64,000 nucleotides of DNA from Moniliella sp. 'wahieum' (lineage: Eukaryota > Basidiomycota > Moniliellomycetes > Moniliellales > Moniliellaceae), in contig RSEE01000032.1 in assembly GCA_003971905.1 (NCBI GenBank), positions 434,001-498,000 on the forward strand. The letters run 5' to 3'. The notes under the pieces are model-generated. The model saw only the letters and a program-made list of their open reading frames with translations. It was not told where the DNA came from and searched no databases. Below are positions 34,294-47,003 of the stretch, piece after piece; position 1 is the first letter of the stretch, and each line of letters starts with the position of its first letter. The translations under genes and the position numbers were made by a program.

Positions 34294-36604
34294 ATGGGTA
34301 GGAAAGGTGGTGGCACAGCCAAAGGCGGTGCCAAGGGTGGCAAGGGCAGAATGCTGCTGTCCAGCAGGCTAAGCGGGAAGCGGCTCTTGCGGCGTGGAAG
34401 AGACGGCAGCAAACAGCCCACGCAGCCCAGCGTGAAGAGTCTGAATTTACTCGCCTTGACGCGGCCACGCTCGAGCAACTGAACCTCCATGCAGCCTACG
34501 ATCTTTTCCCCCGCCCCATTCCTGGACGCCTCACCGTGTTCGGGCATGAAGCGTATGAGTACGAGTTTGGCCCTAATGGGGACCAACTGTCTGGGGCCTT
34601 CCGATGGGACGGCTCCGACCGCCACCCTGAGCAAACGGAAGCAGCAACAGCGTCTCCAGCCTCGTCTGAACCTGCCCAAGAAGCCAAAGTGGAACAGAGT
34701 AATGAGCACCAAAGCGGTCCAGTCCAATGAGAAGGAGGCGTTTCGGGCATGGCTCGAACAGACTGATATGCAGGTTGCACAATTTTTTGGGCAGCAAGGC
34801 GTTGATGAAGAGCAAGAAGCGGAGGAGGAACGCAAGCTAAAGAAGATGCCTCTGGTTTCCTAGCTGCCCTCGAACGGAGAACAGGCGTTTCCAGCGAAGT
34901 AGCTCGGACGGACGGAGGAAGAGGATCCCCAGCGCGAAGCAACCTCTGCCCAAGCTCGGCGTTTGGCTATCCAAGACCCCTATCGGGCTCGGATTCCAAC
35001 ACAGTATGAACGCAACCTATTTGTATACCAGCAGCTATGGCGCGTTGTTGATCGTTCCCATATTTTGCTCGTCCTAATGGACGTTCGTGCGGCTCATCTT
35101 CACCTCCCCCCAGTTTGCAGGCCTACCTGCAGCGCAGGGCTCACAACCGCGTGCGACGTACCATCCTGTCTTGACCAAAACCGACCTAGTTACTCCTCAA
35201 ATCACCCAGGAATGGGTCAACTACTTGACACGCAAGTTTCCCCACTGGTCTGTCGTTCCAACTTCGAGCTACATGCGTCTCCAGCCTTTGGAAGGACAAG
35301 GTATGCTCACTCCAGGTTACTTGTGATTAAGGATTGTTTACTGATGAAGGTTATATATAGGTCAACGAATCCGTACCCAGCCTTTCATCTCGGACGATTC
35401 GCACGCACGTTTGATCGACGCAATTCAACGTGAATACGACACTCTCCTTCAGCAACCTGCCGGAAAGGAGAGTCACGACGAGCCTGCATTGGGAAAGGTT
35501 GACTTTGATCGTCTTCGCCGTGGGGTGGTTAGTGACCAGGACATGGCTGCTGGTGCTGCCGAGAGCAAGTCTGGCCCTGAAAACAAGAAGAATACCAAAG
35601 AGAGGGGTGATATCCCGTCATCTCTCCCTGCCGATTTGGTGGTGGGGTGTGTGGGACAACCCAACGTGGGTAAATCGTCATTAATTAATGCTTTGCTCGG
35701 GGCACGACGGGTTCACGCGAGCAAGACCCCAGGCAAGACAAAACACTATCAGACCCATGTCCTGGCGTCTCGGCCTCCTCGTTCGCCCAGCCCTTCATTG
35801 ACGGAATCGCAGGTGAAGGCTGGCGATCCTGCCTACTCTCGCGTCGTATTGTGCGACTCACCGGGGCTGGTATTTCCTATGTTTTCAGGGCTGGAAATGC
35901 AGGTCTTGGCTGGGGTGTACAACATTGCCCATGTCCAGGCCGCCAGCGCATGCGTCGAATTTGCAGGCCAGCGCATTCCGCTGGAGGAGGTATTCATCTT
36001 GCGGGGCCGGTGGAGGATAGTGACACGCTACGAGGCATGCGTACTCGCAAACCCGACCCTCGGATGGCCGAATCTGACGCCACCCCCTGGACGGCTGGCC
36101 TTTCCTCGAGGGCATCGCCCACGCCCGCGGGTTCCGGACAGCCAAGGCAGCTCGTCTCGATACCAACCGTGCTGCCAATTGGGTACTTCGTGCTTTGGCT
36201 GAAGGCCGGATCCATTGGGCCTTCCGTCCTCCACCCGACGATTTACATTTGCCTGATACGCGTGACGGGATATGGCTGCGAGATCTGGACTCGACCACGG
36301 AGGAACCCAGTGCCAGTGAAGAGGAAGAGGAGGACCTCCAGGGTGAAGATGACGGCGACAGGCACTCATGGGAGGCTAAAGCGGAGGCTGATCAGACCGA
36401 CCGGACCGATCAGGCGTCCAGGGTATCTGCCTCATATTTGCATGCCCCACCTGTTCCAGAGGCTTCCGAGACGGATTCTGACGTGGATTCCGAGTCCGAA
36501 GTTGAGTCTGGGTCTGAGTCCGAGGCAAGCGAGGGGCGCCCCCCAGCTGCGACGGCCAGTCGTTTGCTGCTTTGCAGATTGATGATGGTGAGGAGTCGGA
36601 GTAA
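34294..36604 (+). CDS. GNL1: GNL1-like circularly permuted GTPase
   Basis: Member of the YlqF/YawG GTPase family, related to human GNL1 and fungal Lsg1, generally linked to ribosome assembly or nucleolar functions. N-terminus MGRKGGGTAKGGAKGGK is basic. Then LNLHAAYDLFPRPIPGRLTVFGHEAYEYEF, YRARIPTQYERNLFVYQQLW and RVVDRSHILLVLMDVR. G motifs appear in permuted order: G4 TKTD (35174-35185), then after intron 35301-35360 the P-loop GQPNVGKSS (about 35653-35680) and G3 DSPG (about 35850). The tail after EEVFILRG is acidic (Asp/Glu/Ser-rich) and, with one frame correction in a C run near 36540, ends QIDDGEESE at 36604. Other shifts occur near 34344 (missing G), 34860-34960, 35090 and 35990-36120. 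Family call is confident. Confidence 0.85.
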
Positions 36605-38011
36605 GCCTACTAGCAAAATAAGAGCCTTGTGTCAATCCCTGCATTAGGCATTTGTCTCCTAGGTACCGACGTTGGCACATGAAACACATTCAGATGATAG
36701 GACACTATTAACATCGTGTCGTTCGTTGAGCTGGGAGAGGCCGGCTGAGCCGCTGGCAACATATATTTCTAACAGTTTTCATGTGTAGTTGAGCGTATGC
36801 ATATGCTACCCCCCACTTGTAGTTGTTAGAGCAAAATGGCCAAAGAGTATTTGGACCGTTCGGTGCGCAGTGGAAAGTGATGAATGCATCAATATCAATA
36901 TACATCATCCCACTGCTTCCCCTGCGCTTTTCTTTCCTCGGTCAGGGACGCCTTATGGGGCCTTTGGTCTCGGGGTATATTAGCACCACAGGCCCCACCC
37001 TGCCCCACCTTGGCTCCGAAGGAAAACTTTTAATCGTTAAAAACCCCAACACATTCTCTTTTCCACAACAGTGGCAGCGCACACATCTCGTGTTGGGGTC
37101 CGCAGTCCAGACCCAGAGAAGGCGCGCGTGTATAACCCTGTGGATGTTGTACAAAGAATATCAAGGCCGATGCAGTGATTGGGCCACCGAGCGCACCGGG
37201 GGATCATCGGGCACTATACTTGTGGGCCATCCATCCCAAAGGCACAAATCCACACGCGAGACGCTCCTCTGCTCCACCGGCCTGGCCAGGCACCGCCGCC
37301 CTTCGCTGTCTCGGCTGGCCTTGGCGAAACGAGCGCAGCTTGGCGTCGTTTGGCGGCTGTCTGCTGCTACCCTTCGAAGTCTGAGATCTTGAAGCTTAAG
37401 CGGCTACACAGAGGGTACCGGTCTGTACCGGCTTGTACCGCCTGGCCCGCGGGACACCCTGGGTACAACGTTAAAACACCAGCGCACAGCAGGTGACATG
37501 TGACATGCGACATGCGATCTGCGACAACCGACAACCCTTGTCGCCACATATGTCACACACCATATCATACACCATTAAAGAGATCATCGATCACACCGAT
37601 CGTCTGGCAGGGATCGGCAGTGCGGCTTCTGCCATAACATGTCAAGGATTTTTGTGGCTTGTGGACACTCCGGCGGCGCCGTGTGGGACCACGTGCACGC
37701 GCCATGGAAGCGCCGCTTGCCCCACAGCAAGTCCAAACCCATAATGCATAGTGCGTAATGGATCATATGACCCATATCCGCGGTCCCGACCACCATCACC
37801 AAAAGGCAAAAGATCGTCATGCTTGGTCCATCAACACCCATATAAGCACCGTGCTGGACGCACAACCGCGGTCCTTGGCTCTCTCCACTCGCCATCCAAC
37901 AGTCGTTCTCTCTTCCTCTCGTTTTGCACCCCGCGCCACCCTTATCAACGCTCTTTTTGTCTCTCTGCCATACGATTGTGGCGGCCACCCTTTAAAGCCA
38001 CCCACCGCAAG
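36605..38011. other. Intergenic region
   Basis: No gene supported. Contains GTACCG repeats (about 37415-37440), ACATGT and CATGCGA words (37492-37525) and a pyrimidine-rich stretch before the glucanase ATG that probably belongs to its promoter. Confidence 0.45.
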
Positions 38012-39407
38012 ATGCAGCTCACCGCCTTGCTTTCCGTCGCCCTTTCGGCGGCTGCACTCGTTTCGGCTAGCAGCCTGTCCAAGCCGCAGCTGGCGCGCAA
38101 CATGCTGCGCGAACATTCCCTCCGTCGCAGCACCTGGCCCGCACCGACGTCTACACCCCGGGCCCCGGTCACTGGAACAAGACGACGCCTCTTTCGTACC
38201 CAAAGTGGGTGGGGAAAAAAACTCAGACGACATCATGTACGGTGTGAACCTAGGCAACTACTTTGTTCTGGGAGCAGTGGATGGATGCTGCCTGGTTCAA
38301 CAAAACGGCCCCTGGGGCGGAGGATATGTGGCACTTCGTTAGGTCGCTTGGGCCAACCAAGGCTGTGAAGTTTTGGAACACCACTACGACACGTGGATCA
38401 ATGAAGCTGCTGTTCAACGCATGTTTGAAGCGGGCATCAACACCGTTCGCATCGGAATGGGTTACTGGTCTTGGATGAAGACGAACAGTGACGAACCGTG
38501 CGTACCTCTCCTGCATTCTGTGGTTGGGTCAGTAGTGCTGACGATTTCTGGTCACGATGCTTTTTACAGCTACGTTTACGCCAATGATCTATATTATCTT
38601 GAGCGCCTGGGTTGGCTGTACCACCGTGGGATGTATGCCATGATCGATATGCATGCCATGCCTGGGGGTCAAAATGGTGGTCCCACCGGCGGCCATAACA
38701 CGGCTCATTACAGCTTCTTTACTGATGCCAACCAGCACAGGGGGACCATGTGATCAACTCGGTGGCTGACTACATCAAGAGCAGCAAGTACGGCAACGTT
38801 GTTTCCTCCGTTTGGTGGTGAACGAGCCTTGCGGAAGCACTGCCTGTGCCGGTCAAACTGGCACGCCCAACCAGGGAAAAGTCTTAAGGGAGTTTTACGA
38901 GCGTTCGTACAAGTCGCTGAGCCGGCGCCATATTCCCATGGTCTTTCATCATGGCTGGGTCAAAGACCACTTGCTGGGTTGGCTAGATTTCGTCAAGGAC
39001 AAGGATCCGAGCCTCCTCATCGGGTCTGACAACCCTACCCGGGTGGCTTCTCCGCGGGCATTTGACCAGCAAGGCGAAAGTCCTGAGCAAGGTGTGCAGC
39101 TATGCCAAGCAGTATGCCCAGTACCCATCCCAGTCGTGGCGACCGAGTTCTCTATGGTCAACACCATCTCCGATCCCAATTTACCGATGCCGACTACTAC
39201 AAGACACAGGTGTCTAACTATGCCAAGGCGGCTGGCAGTGCTTTCTGGTCCTACCGCGTCCGTGCCAACTACGACGCAGTCCAATGGTCTTGGACCGCCG
39301 CCTTGAACCGAGGACTGATCCCCAAGCCCAAACATACCCATCGCACTTCCTCTTCAGCCAAGAAGTTCATTGGCTCCTGGAAAGACGTACACCAATGCGA
39401 GTTTTGA
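38012..39407 (+). CDS. GH5 exo-beta-1,3-glucanase
   Basis: Secreted cell-wall glucan hydrolase (Exg type). MQLTALLSVALSAAALVSAS is a signal peptide. The mature part has GVNLGNYFVL and EQWMDAAWFN, the conserved first strand, then HHYDTWINEAAVQRMFEAGI and NTVRIGMGYWSW. A 72-nt intron (38498-38569) joins NSDEP to YVYANDLYYLERLGW. IDMHAMPGGQNG follows. The acid/base Glu is in VVNEPCG (codon 38824-38826) and the nucleophile Glu in VATEFSMV (codon 39145-39147). The C-terminus YAKAAGSAFWSYRVRANYDA and WSWTAALNRGLIPK ends at 39407. At least five frame changes occur across the gene, e.g. near 38140-38260, 38340, 38740 and 39050-39180, although motifs on both sides are intact. Confidence 0.88.
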
Positions 39408-39899
39408 GAGCCTTTCTCTCTCTCGCCTTCTCTGCACCAACAATTTTTTTGCTGTTCAATTTGTCGAATTGTCCTTTGGATATTTCTCCCGCACCTTGTA
39501 CTCGCTCCCATGTGATTCTCCGGGGATTTTTGGAAACGGAATGGGATTGTCAAGTCATCGTCTAATGCATATATACTAACGAAGAATACGTGACCGATGT
39601 TGATGTTCGAAGATGCCGCGTATCATGTATGTGAGGCACAGAGAGAGAAAGAGAGTAGAAAAAGTATACAGTAGAAAGAACTAGTACTTTTTATTTTCAC
39701 AAAACCGCGTGCGGAGCCAACAACAATGAAGAGTCCTTCTACTATCTCCTCAGCAGTACCCACTGCTGCGTCAATTCGACGAGTAGGAATGTCTCTCCCA
39801 TCACTGATAGCATCCCCCGACGCAGAAGGGCACCAGGCAGAAAGAAGCTCATGGCGAGGATATATGCTGCTGGGAGAAGCGGACAATAAGACAGGCACA
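39408..39899. other. 3' flank of glucanase gene
   Basis: No gene supported. Likely 3' untranslated sequence, then spacer before tRNA-Val. Confidence 0.35.
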
Positions 39900-39995
39900 T
39901 GCATCGTGGTGTAGTTGGTTTATCACGTATCCTTAACAAGGGCACAGCGCGCTTGATAACGGATAAGGTCCCCGGTTCGAGCCCGGGCGAAGTCA
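39900..39995 (+). tRNA. tRNA-Val (AAC) with intron and weak acceptor stem
   Basis: D arm GTGTAGTTGGTTTATCAC, anticodon stem TATCC paired with GGATA, loop TTAACAA with anticodon AAC, T arm CCCGG-TTCGAGC-CCGGG, 3' acceptor strand CGAAGTC and A73. A 21-nt insert follows one base after the anticodon. The 5' acceptor strand reads TGCATCG instead of the expected GACTTCG, so three of seven pairs are lost or wobble. Seven T residues follow (39996-40002). Either the 5' edge contains a base error or the gene is degenerate. Confidence 0.75.
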
Positions 39996-42498
39996 TTTTT
40001 TTATCCATGATGTCCTTCCTCTAGCATACTATCCCGACAGCCACAACTGATCTTTGACATGCTTGGCGCGACCAGAAGATGACCTCTCTCGTCTTTCAAT
40101 GTCATGGGCACCCTCCAGAGCGTCTTCGTGGTTTTGGGCAAATATATATACCTCTCTTCGATGGCAGGGAAGATATGTGTGAAATGACGATCATAACAGG
40201 GATGCAGGAGTTGGAATCGTCGCTATCTTCTCGTTTTTTGGTGCCAGCAGCAACTGAATGAGAAGGGAGAGGGGGGAGAAAGAAGACTATGAAGAGAAAA
40301 TATATGATTCTTTTTGGAGCTAGCTCTCCATCACCGGTATCAACTCGTCCTGCAAACGACTTAGTAAGACCTCAGTACCGAGGGTGAGGGCCCGTTTGGG
40401 GGTCATCGCCCGCCATAATCAACTCATATAACACAGAAACACGTTTTGGATGCGCTCCTGAGCACGGAAAGGCCACAGCCGGCAGCTTCAGCCAACGCCA
40501 ACGGGCACACACAAGCGGGCCCAAAGCCTGCATCGCCTTCTGCTCCGGACACACCTGTGGGCTGCCTGTTACGGAGGCTGCCACACCTACCTTGTCGAAC
40601 CTATACCTCTCGAAGCCTATCAGTATTAAAAGTCGTATAGTAGATATATACTAGGATGAATACTCGTAGTTGTTGGAGGATGTATGGTCCGTCAGTCGGA
40701 TTCGCATTCCGACAGACGCAAGGCAACGATGTACTGGTCGCCCTTGCGTTGATGTAAAGTTCCCTGCTGATGTTCATCTGCTCGATGCTGAGTTGACAGC
40801 CAGAGAGTTTTTCCTCTGCTGGACGGATGGCGGATCGAGGCTTCTCCAGCTCCATTGCCTCTGTTGTGGTTGCCGTTTGCGGACAATCCTATTTGATTCT
40901 TCATACATCCATCAAAACTTCTTCTAACACGCCTGTATACAGTGTATTACTAGAAGTGCACCGCGATCGCATCCTCGTCGCATCCTCGTTCTTTATATTT
41001 CCCATGTCTTCAGAGAGAGAAAGAATTAAAGCCCGTGTCAGACTCACGCCGTGCTAGGGGCCCCTTGGCCACTAGACCCGTATGGGCACTATGGCGTGAT
41101 TATTATCAGTTGGGAGATCCTGTGTCCACCTCTCGACTGTGCCCCCTTCCTGAGGAGGTACATATACCTCCTCTGCGTCCATAGATGCAATCAATCTGCG
41201 CCCTTTCCCCCATCTCCGTATCCTGACAGCCCGTTCATCGACTGGCCTGGATGCTCACTTGTGAGCTCTCTCACTTATACATTTAGAAAGGTACAAAAGG
41301 CTCACATGGACTATAGACCGGGGGCGTTGAACGTGCTGAGCCTTCAAAAGCTTCACTTGAATGTTGAGTACGTTGATCAATCGACGTCGCTCGTTTTCTA
41401 ACGGGTGAACGCGAGAAGGGCCGCCCTGGCGCAAAACTGGGGTGTCGCTCTCGTGGAAATGCGCGGTAATCGATAACCGGTAACCCGTAACCGGTTATAC
41501 GCCCCTGGGTGTGGTGTGGGGTACCATCATGCATCATGCATCATGCCACACCGGTGCTATATACAACACGCGTTATACGCTCTTCCACAGAGGCGCTCTC
41601 CCGCTCCGCCCCCGTGGCTGTATGCATAATGCTGGCATTTTTCGATCACACATTATATGCGTTGGACACCACCACTACCGCCTCTCCCCTCTCGGCTTGG
41701 GACGAGGGTCCTGTGAAACCACAAATCCATCCGGGCGGCGTATCCAGCCATGGCCTTTTTCCACCGACTCGCGGAGCAGAGTAGCTCGTGTCGGGAGTGC
41801 TCCACCATGCGTATTGCTTAATCACACGTAACTAGTAACTAGTGATGCATGATGCATGGTGTACGTACGCTGAACTTTCAGTTGAAACACTATTAAATAT
41901 ATTAAAGCTTAACGTTAACGTGCCGCATTTGGCGCGTAATGTTTTAAGCTTGTTTCCGGCTACCCTTTCCCCATTTGCCACCCAGCGCCGCGGAGTATCT
42001 GGGCGGAGTTGGCAGATGCCTGCAGAGCCGCGCAGGTCCGGCGACGCCCGGCTCTGAGACAACAGTGTTTGGATGCAACAAAGCGTGTGACCTGTGGCAT
42101 GCGAGGCTGTGATTGGCCAGCCAAACGGCCTCCGATGGCGGTGCGGCCTGGTGCGGCCCAGTACGAAGCGTAGCCGGTCGGCCCGCAAAGGCACCCCCTG
42201 GCACCCCGCTGTCACCGATCACCGGTCACCCCCGAAGGAGTTGCTCCGACAAAGCGGCCTGCTTCGCTCCGGCAGAGCGCCCAGGAGCGAGTGGCGCACG
42301 CACTGGGCCATGCCGCAACGCTATCGCACACAGGCGCCGTGCCCTTCTTCATGCATCACGCGTCACGCTACCCCAGCCAGTCGGAGTTTGCTCCGTGTCC
42401 TGCCGCCCCGCGCTTGGAGTAGCAGACTCGTCGGCTCTGTTGTTATTTTGCGCGCTCGCTTCCACGTTTCCTCCTTTTCTCCCTCCACCTCCCCCCTT
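39996..42498. other. Intergenic region
   Basis: 2.5 kb without a supported gene. Arrays include TAACCGGTAACCCGTAACCGG (41466-41496), CATCATGCATCATGCATC (about 41527-41545) and TAACTAGTAACTAGTGATGC (about 41829-41857). A long frame crossing 42094 is an upstream extension of the phosphatase frame through non-coding-looking DNA. Confidence 0.45.
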
Positions 42499-44120
42499 AT
42501 GTCCTCCGGTCCACCCCCTACTCTTCCTTCGCCACGCCCACGCCGCATCCCATCTTCACCGCTGCCTCCGCCCCCACTTCCGCCTTGCTCCCCCCGGGCC
42601 GCTCTTCTCGCCTGCATCCGCCTCCCGCTGCAACCCCTCCACCCCTGCTGTCGTCATTGCCCTCGCCCATCTCCTTGGCCTCTGCAGTGCCACCCGTGTT
42701 CCCAGCCCCACCCGCCTCCCCAGTCCCTCTGGGTCAGCTTCCGTCCCCCGCCTTGGATCTGGCGCGGCCCGATCTGTCCTGGGACCACCATACCCGGTCC
42801 TCACCACTCTTCGGCCCCTGTCTCCTTCGACGTGTTTCCCATCAGCGACGACACGTCCTGCTCGTCAGGTTCCCCATATGACCTTGACCACAACTCCGAG
42901 AGTGGCAAATGCGCTGTCCTCTCCACCTCACCCCTTCAAGACTCAAACTCGGAACAGTCCCCAGCAATGTGGGTCGCACCCCAACTTGAGCTCAGCAGGA
43001 AATCAAGCTCTCCTCAAGTGGCCTGTCCTGTAGCCTTGCCCCCCGCAGGCAGCGTAACCAGCCAGGCAGCAAGGGCATCACAGGCAAACGCATACTTGGC
43101 GCCACCTGCTGCTTCCGCCCTTATGTACTCATCTTCCCCGCCCGCCTTGACCTCGGATGCGTTATCATCTTCTACCCGACTGTCAGTTCCGTCGTCGGGA
43201 TGTGTTCGTCCAGGGAAAGCACAACGTCACCGCCTTTCTCGTCTTGACACTACTGCGACTATGGATAAGTACCGCACTATCGACGCACCTCTTCCCCCCA
43301 CTGGGTTGTCATCATTTGCTGCCTCACCCAAGCCGGAACCTGCGATCCAACACAGCTCTGGACGTGAAAGCACCGTTCCATCTCCCTACCATGATCTGGC
43401 ATCGAAGGACCCTTGCATTAGCTGCATTGTCCCCGGCTTTCTCTTCCTCGGTCCGGACATTACATGTGCCTCGGACGTGGCACATCTGCACACGTTGGGT
43501 GTCCGGCGGATCATCAATGTTGCTTACGAGATCCCCGATTGGGGCCAGCCCAGACTCGACTTGCGAAAGCAGTTTGAGAGGTACCACTGTATCCCTCTCC
43601 AGGATTCAGTGGAAGCGGAAAGAGAGTAGAAGAAGTGATTGACGAAGCCTGCGCGTTGTTACGTACGTTTGGATCCCTCCTCGGCCTCAATGCCGCTCTT
43701 GATGCTTTTTGTTTCCCATTTTCTGACATACTAGTTGATCTCTCTCCAGACGAAGCCGAAGAGCAATCGGCTCCAACCTACGTACACTGTCATGTGGGCC
43801 AAAGTCGTTCAGTGATGGTAGTGATTGCGTATCTGATGTATTCCCGTCGTTGGACTTGGAAAAAGGCGTACCGCTACGTTTCCCTATCCCGTCCGTCAGC
43901 CTCGCCCAATCTTGGCTTTGTGTCGGAATTACTCAACTTTGAGCGCCGCTTGGGCCTCGACACGCCTGCACCGGGCTGGGACGAAATGCGCACCCAGGAC
44001 CAACAGTGGCATCCAACATTGTCTTCATCTCCTGCTCCATGTCGTAATGAGAGCAGAGAAGCGCCCCAGTGGCTTTCTCGTCCTCCAAGTGCGGTTTCTG
44101 GGCGTCTCTCCCATTCCTAG
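42499..44120 (+). CDS. Dual-specificity phosphatase (MAP-kinase phosphatase type)
   Basis: Removes phosphate from Tyr and Thr, most likely on a MAP kinase, like fungal Msg5/Pmp1 (family inference). A Ser/Pro-rich N-terminal half of about 290 residues precedes the catalytic domain: CISCIVPGFLFLGPDI, DVAHLHTLGVRRIINVAYE, YHCIPLQDS, then VIDEACALL. Intron 43663-43749 joins ALL to HEAEEQSAPTYVHCHVGQSR. The signature HCxxGxxRS is intact: catalytic Cys codon 43788-43790, Arg codon 43806-43808. VVIAYLMYSRRWTWKKAYRY and SPNLGFVSELLNFERRL follow, then a Ser/Pro-rich tail to 44120. A single G is missing near 43626 (EAERE/VEEVIDEA). The start ATG is chosen after the repeat-rich upstream DNA; frame changes in the N-terminal half make it tentative. 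Confidence 0.85.
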
Positions 44121-47003
44121 CGACACGGAGGACAGTGTGCACAGAAATGCCTCTCCCTCTTCCACCAGTCCTCACGTTCCGTTCGTTTGTGGAGACAACA
44201 CAGACCGTCAATTGAGGCACAGCGCCTTAATTGCGATCGCACCTTTCCTGTCTTTCTCCCACCTTGGGAAGAGGAATATTTTTATGACTACGGTGCTCAA
44301 CCCCCCTGAAAGCGGCCTCTCACGCCTTACCCACACGTCTCCGATCACCAAACTCTGACTCGCCTATATGCTGGGCGAAGCGCTCTATAGGGGTACTACC
44401 AAGAGCCACACTGCGTGGGCGTTCTCCGTCGTCTTTTGCCGTCGTTTATATATATTGTTCCTATCATTGGAACTCGTCTCCTCTTCATTCTGGTCTTTTC
44501 TCCCTCTTGGGGTTTACCCTACTCCCCCTGTTTTCTCTCCTATCGCCTCGACAGCCTTTCCTATTCGTTTCTCATCACCGCGGCCCCTCATCCTCTCATT
44601 TCACTGTGACGTTATTTTGTCTCTATACGCGTGGCTCTGCGCCTGAGCCATCTGTACATTTAGCTCTTCTCGTAGACGCCAGACCCCTTTTCGTGTGACC
44701 GGCGTGGATAGTCTCCACAGGGCACACCTCTCATACCATCGCAGCTCTGTAGTTTGCGTTGTCCTGGGATGGTGATCTGGATGATACTGGGATCGCTCTC
44801 TCTCTTGTCCTCGTAGGCTGTCCTGGCTCCCGGACAGAACTCTGACTGACAGATAAAAGGCTGCCAAGTCAAACATTCTTTCCCTCTACCATACCCATTT
44901 TCGAATCTGTGACAACTGGGTTGACCACATTGACTACCTCTCGAATCCTCTCTGTCGGCTTTTGGAGGAAATCGTTCTTTTACTCCGACCCACATGTATA
45001 TATTGCATCCATATCATTGACAGAGCTTAAGGCTGTGGGACAGGGAAACGCTAGGCCTAAACCGACCTGTTCATCTTGCGTTTGTTGCTTGGGTAGCGCC
45101 ACTACCCCTGTTGGGGAACCAGGGAATCACCAGGATATCAGGACCCTCTGGTGCACGCCAACCGTTCCCATACCCAAGGCAACAGCGCGTGTGGACACGG
45201 ATGAACGTGGTAGACATCCGAGCGAGGAACTATTCCCATTGAGAGAGTCAGTAGTCAAATCCTTCCAGTGTGCAAACATGGCTTGCCCGCTGTCTTGGCG
45301 CCGAAGTATCCCTTACGCATGTCTGTAAAACCACATTGAATCGAAACGCGTTCTGCCTTCGAATAGCATTTTTCTCTCTCCACATGGCAGTTACAGCAAT
45401 GCAACTATGTGTGTGACGCCGGGGGGTCACTGATATATTCCTCTGACAGATCTGACAGAGGCTAAATTTTGCTACTGTCGATTATTCACAGAATCAGATA
45501 ACTACTCCGGCACCGCGGCACCAATCGCATTGAATCTCTAAGAGGCTCTCAGCGATGAGGCATAAGGCTCGTCACGCTCATCAGTGTGGTGGTCACCTAC
45601 AATGTCAACGCAAGTGTGGCATTCTTAAATAATGTAGACCCAGTCACATGTATGTTAGAAACGCACGTGTAACATGCAGACACCGACACACTAATAGTAG
45701 GGACGAGGTATACCTCCGTATAACACACGTGCTAACTCATAGGACAGAAACCAGAATAGTGAAGACGTTGTGGGAAAAGGATGGGATGTTGTGTGGAAAA
45801 ATGAGAGTGGAAAAAAGCTAGCACGAAACTGACCACGCGTATGCGCGCGAGCAGCAGATCTCGTTGCCGTGTGCTGGACAGGGCCATAGCGAATCGTGTT
45901 CCCTCGGAAACCCCTCTCAGTCAGACAGACACCAGGGTCGCTGTAAGTAGGCCTGTCACATGTCACATGTCATCCATCATGTACCATTTTAGATTGCATC
46001 GTTATTAACCCCCATCACAGGCAGCACTGTTCTCCCGATGAGAATACTATCACAGTTGTAGCATACAGATGAACATAGATTAAGCTTTAAGTGGGATGTG
46101 TATGAAGCTGGCTTTGATGAAAGAGTATATCAGAGTGGGTGTGAACGCAAAAAAACGCTTTAATTTTGTTGTGGGTTGGAGTCGAGAGTTTTCGAGCACG
46201 TGCTTGCGTGCTGATGCGTAAAATGCCTGTCTGCACTAGAGGGTAAAGCGTCAACAAACGCGAGTAGAGAGCGAGGTCGATGATCGAGATGATTCTTGAC
46301 GCATTGATGTCCAAGTGTGGGTGGTCCGACGCATGTGAGGCTTGTAGCAACACCCTTTGTGTCTCGCTTTCTCTGGCATAGCCTCTGGAATAAAGTGCGG
46401 GGGCTGTGCTGCCGGAGTCAGAGCGCAAGGTTCATGCACATTGCTGGAGGCATGGTCCATGTTGTGTGGTCACCAAAGGAAAACTTAAGAATTGATGCCA
46501 CCACAAAAGTACTGAGAGATGCCTGTCACTCTTTGTACTTATATGTGATCTCACACGACACATTATATCTTTTACTTCGCCAAATCATATGGTGTCTAGC
46601 CTGGGGGCGGCAATCGTTGTGAGCGTTGAGCTCAGGGGGAGGGGGAAACCCGCTCAATATATGCTGCTTCGGACGAGTGAGACCGGCAAGGGAGGGTTGT
46701 TGGTGCAGCATCAGCTCTATTGCATTTCTGGGTGTGTACGTGAGCTGTGTATGGGCCAGGCGTTACTACGGATTATAATACTTGCAGACGCGTTGACATG
46801 CATGGTATTTCTCCGCACAATCCTCATTGTCCATAAACACCCGCCTTCACCTTTTTTCTTTCCAACACTTCATCCACCCGCACAGCCCCATCACCAATTC
46901 CCGCAAAGTGGCTACAGCGGTCTCCCCCATCATTCCAGCTTCCGCAGGGCCACATTTGATGGTTCGCGTCCTCTGTGCACCAACACTTGTATCATCCTCG
47001 CTC
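44121..47003. other. Intergenic region, 2.9 kb
   Basis: No gene supported. The first 600 bases are pyrimidine-rich and probably 3' untranslated sequence of the phosphatase. An ACATGTCACATGTC array lies at about 45957-45973. The 46800-47000 stretch is likely the leader and promoter of the Zn2Cys6 gene. Confidence 0.4.

Noticed and set aside
39742-40008. Reverse frame reading SPGLEPGTLSVIKRAVPLLR
   Set aside because: A common false protein produced by the antisense of a tRNA T arm (here tRNA-Val).
42094-42498. N-terminal extension of the phosphatase frame
   Set aside because: The extension starts with GTG and crosses DNA containing CATGCATCACGCGTCACGC intergenic words; the ATG at 42499 is more reasonable.
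44368-44698. Small hydrophobic frames after the phosphatase gene
   Set aside because: Pyrimidine-rich 3' flank naturally gives Leu/Ser/Phe-rich frames; no start context or homology.
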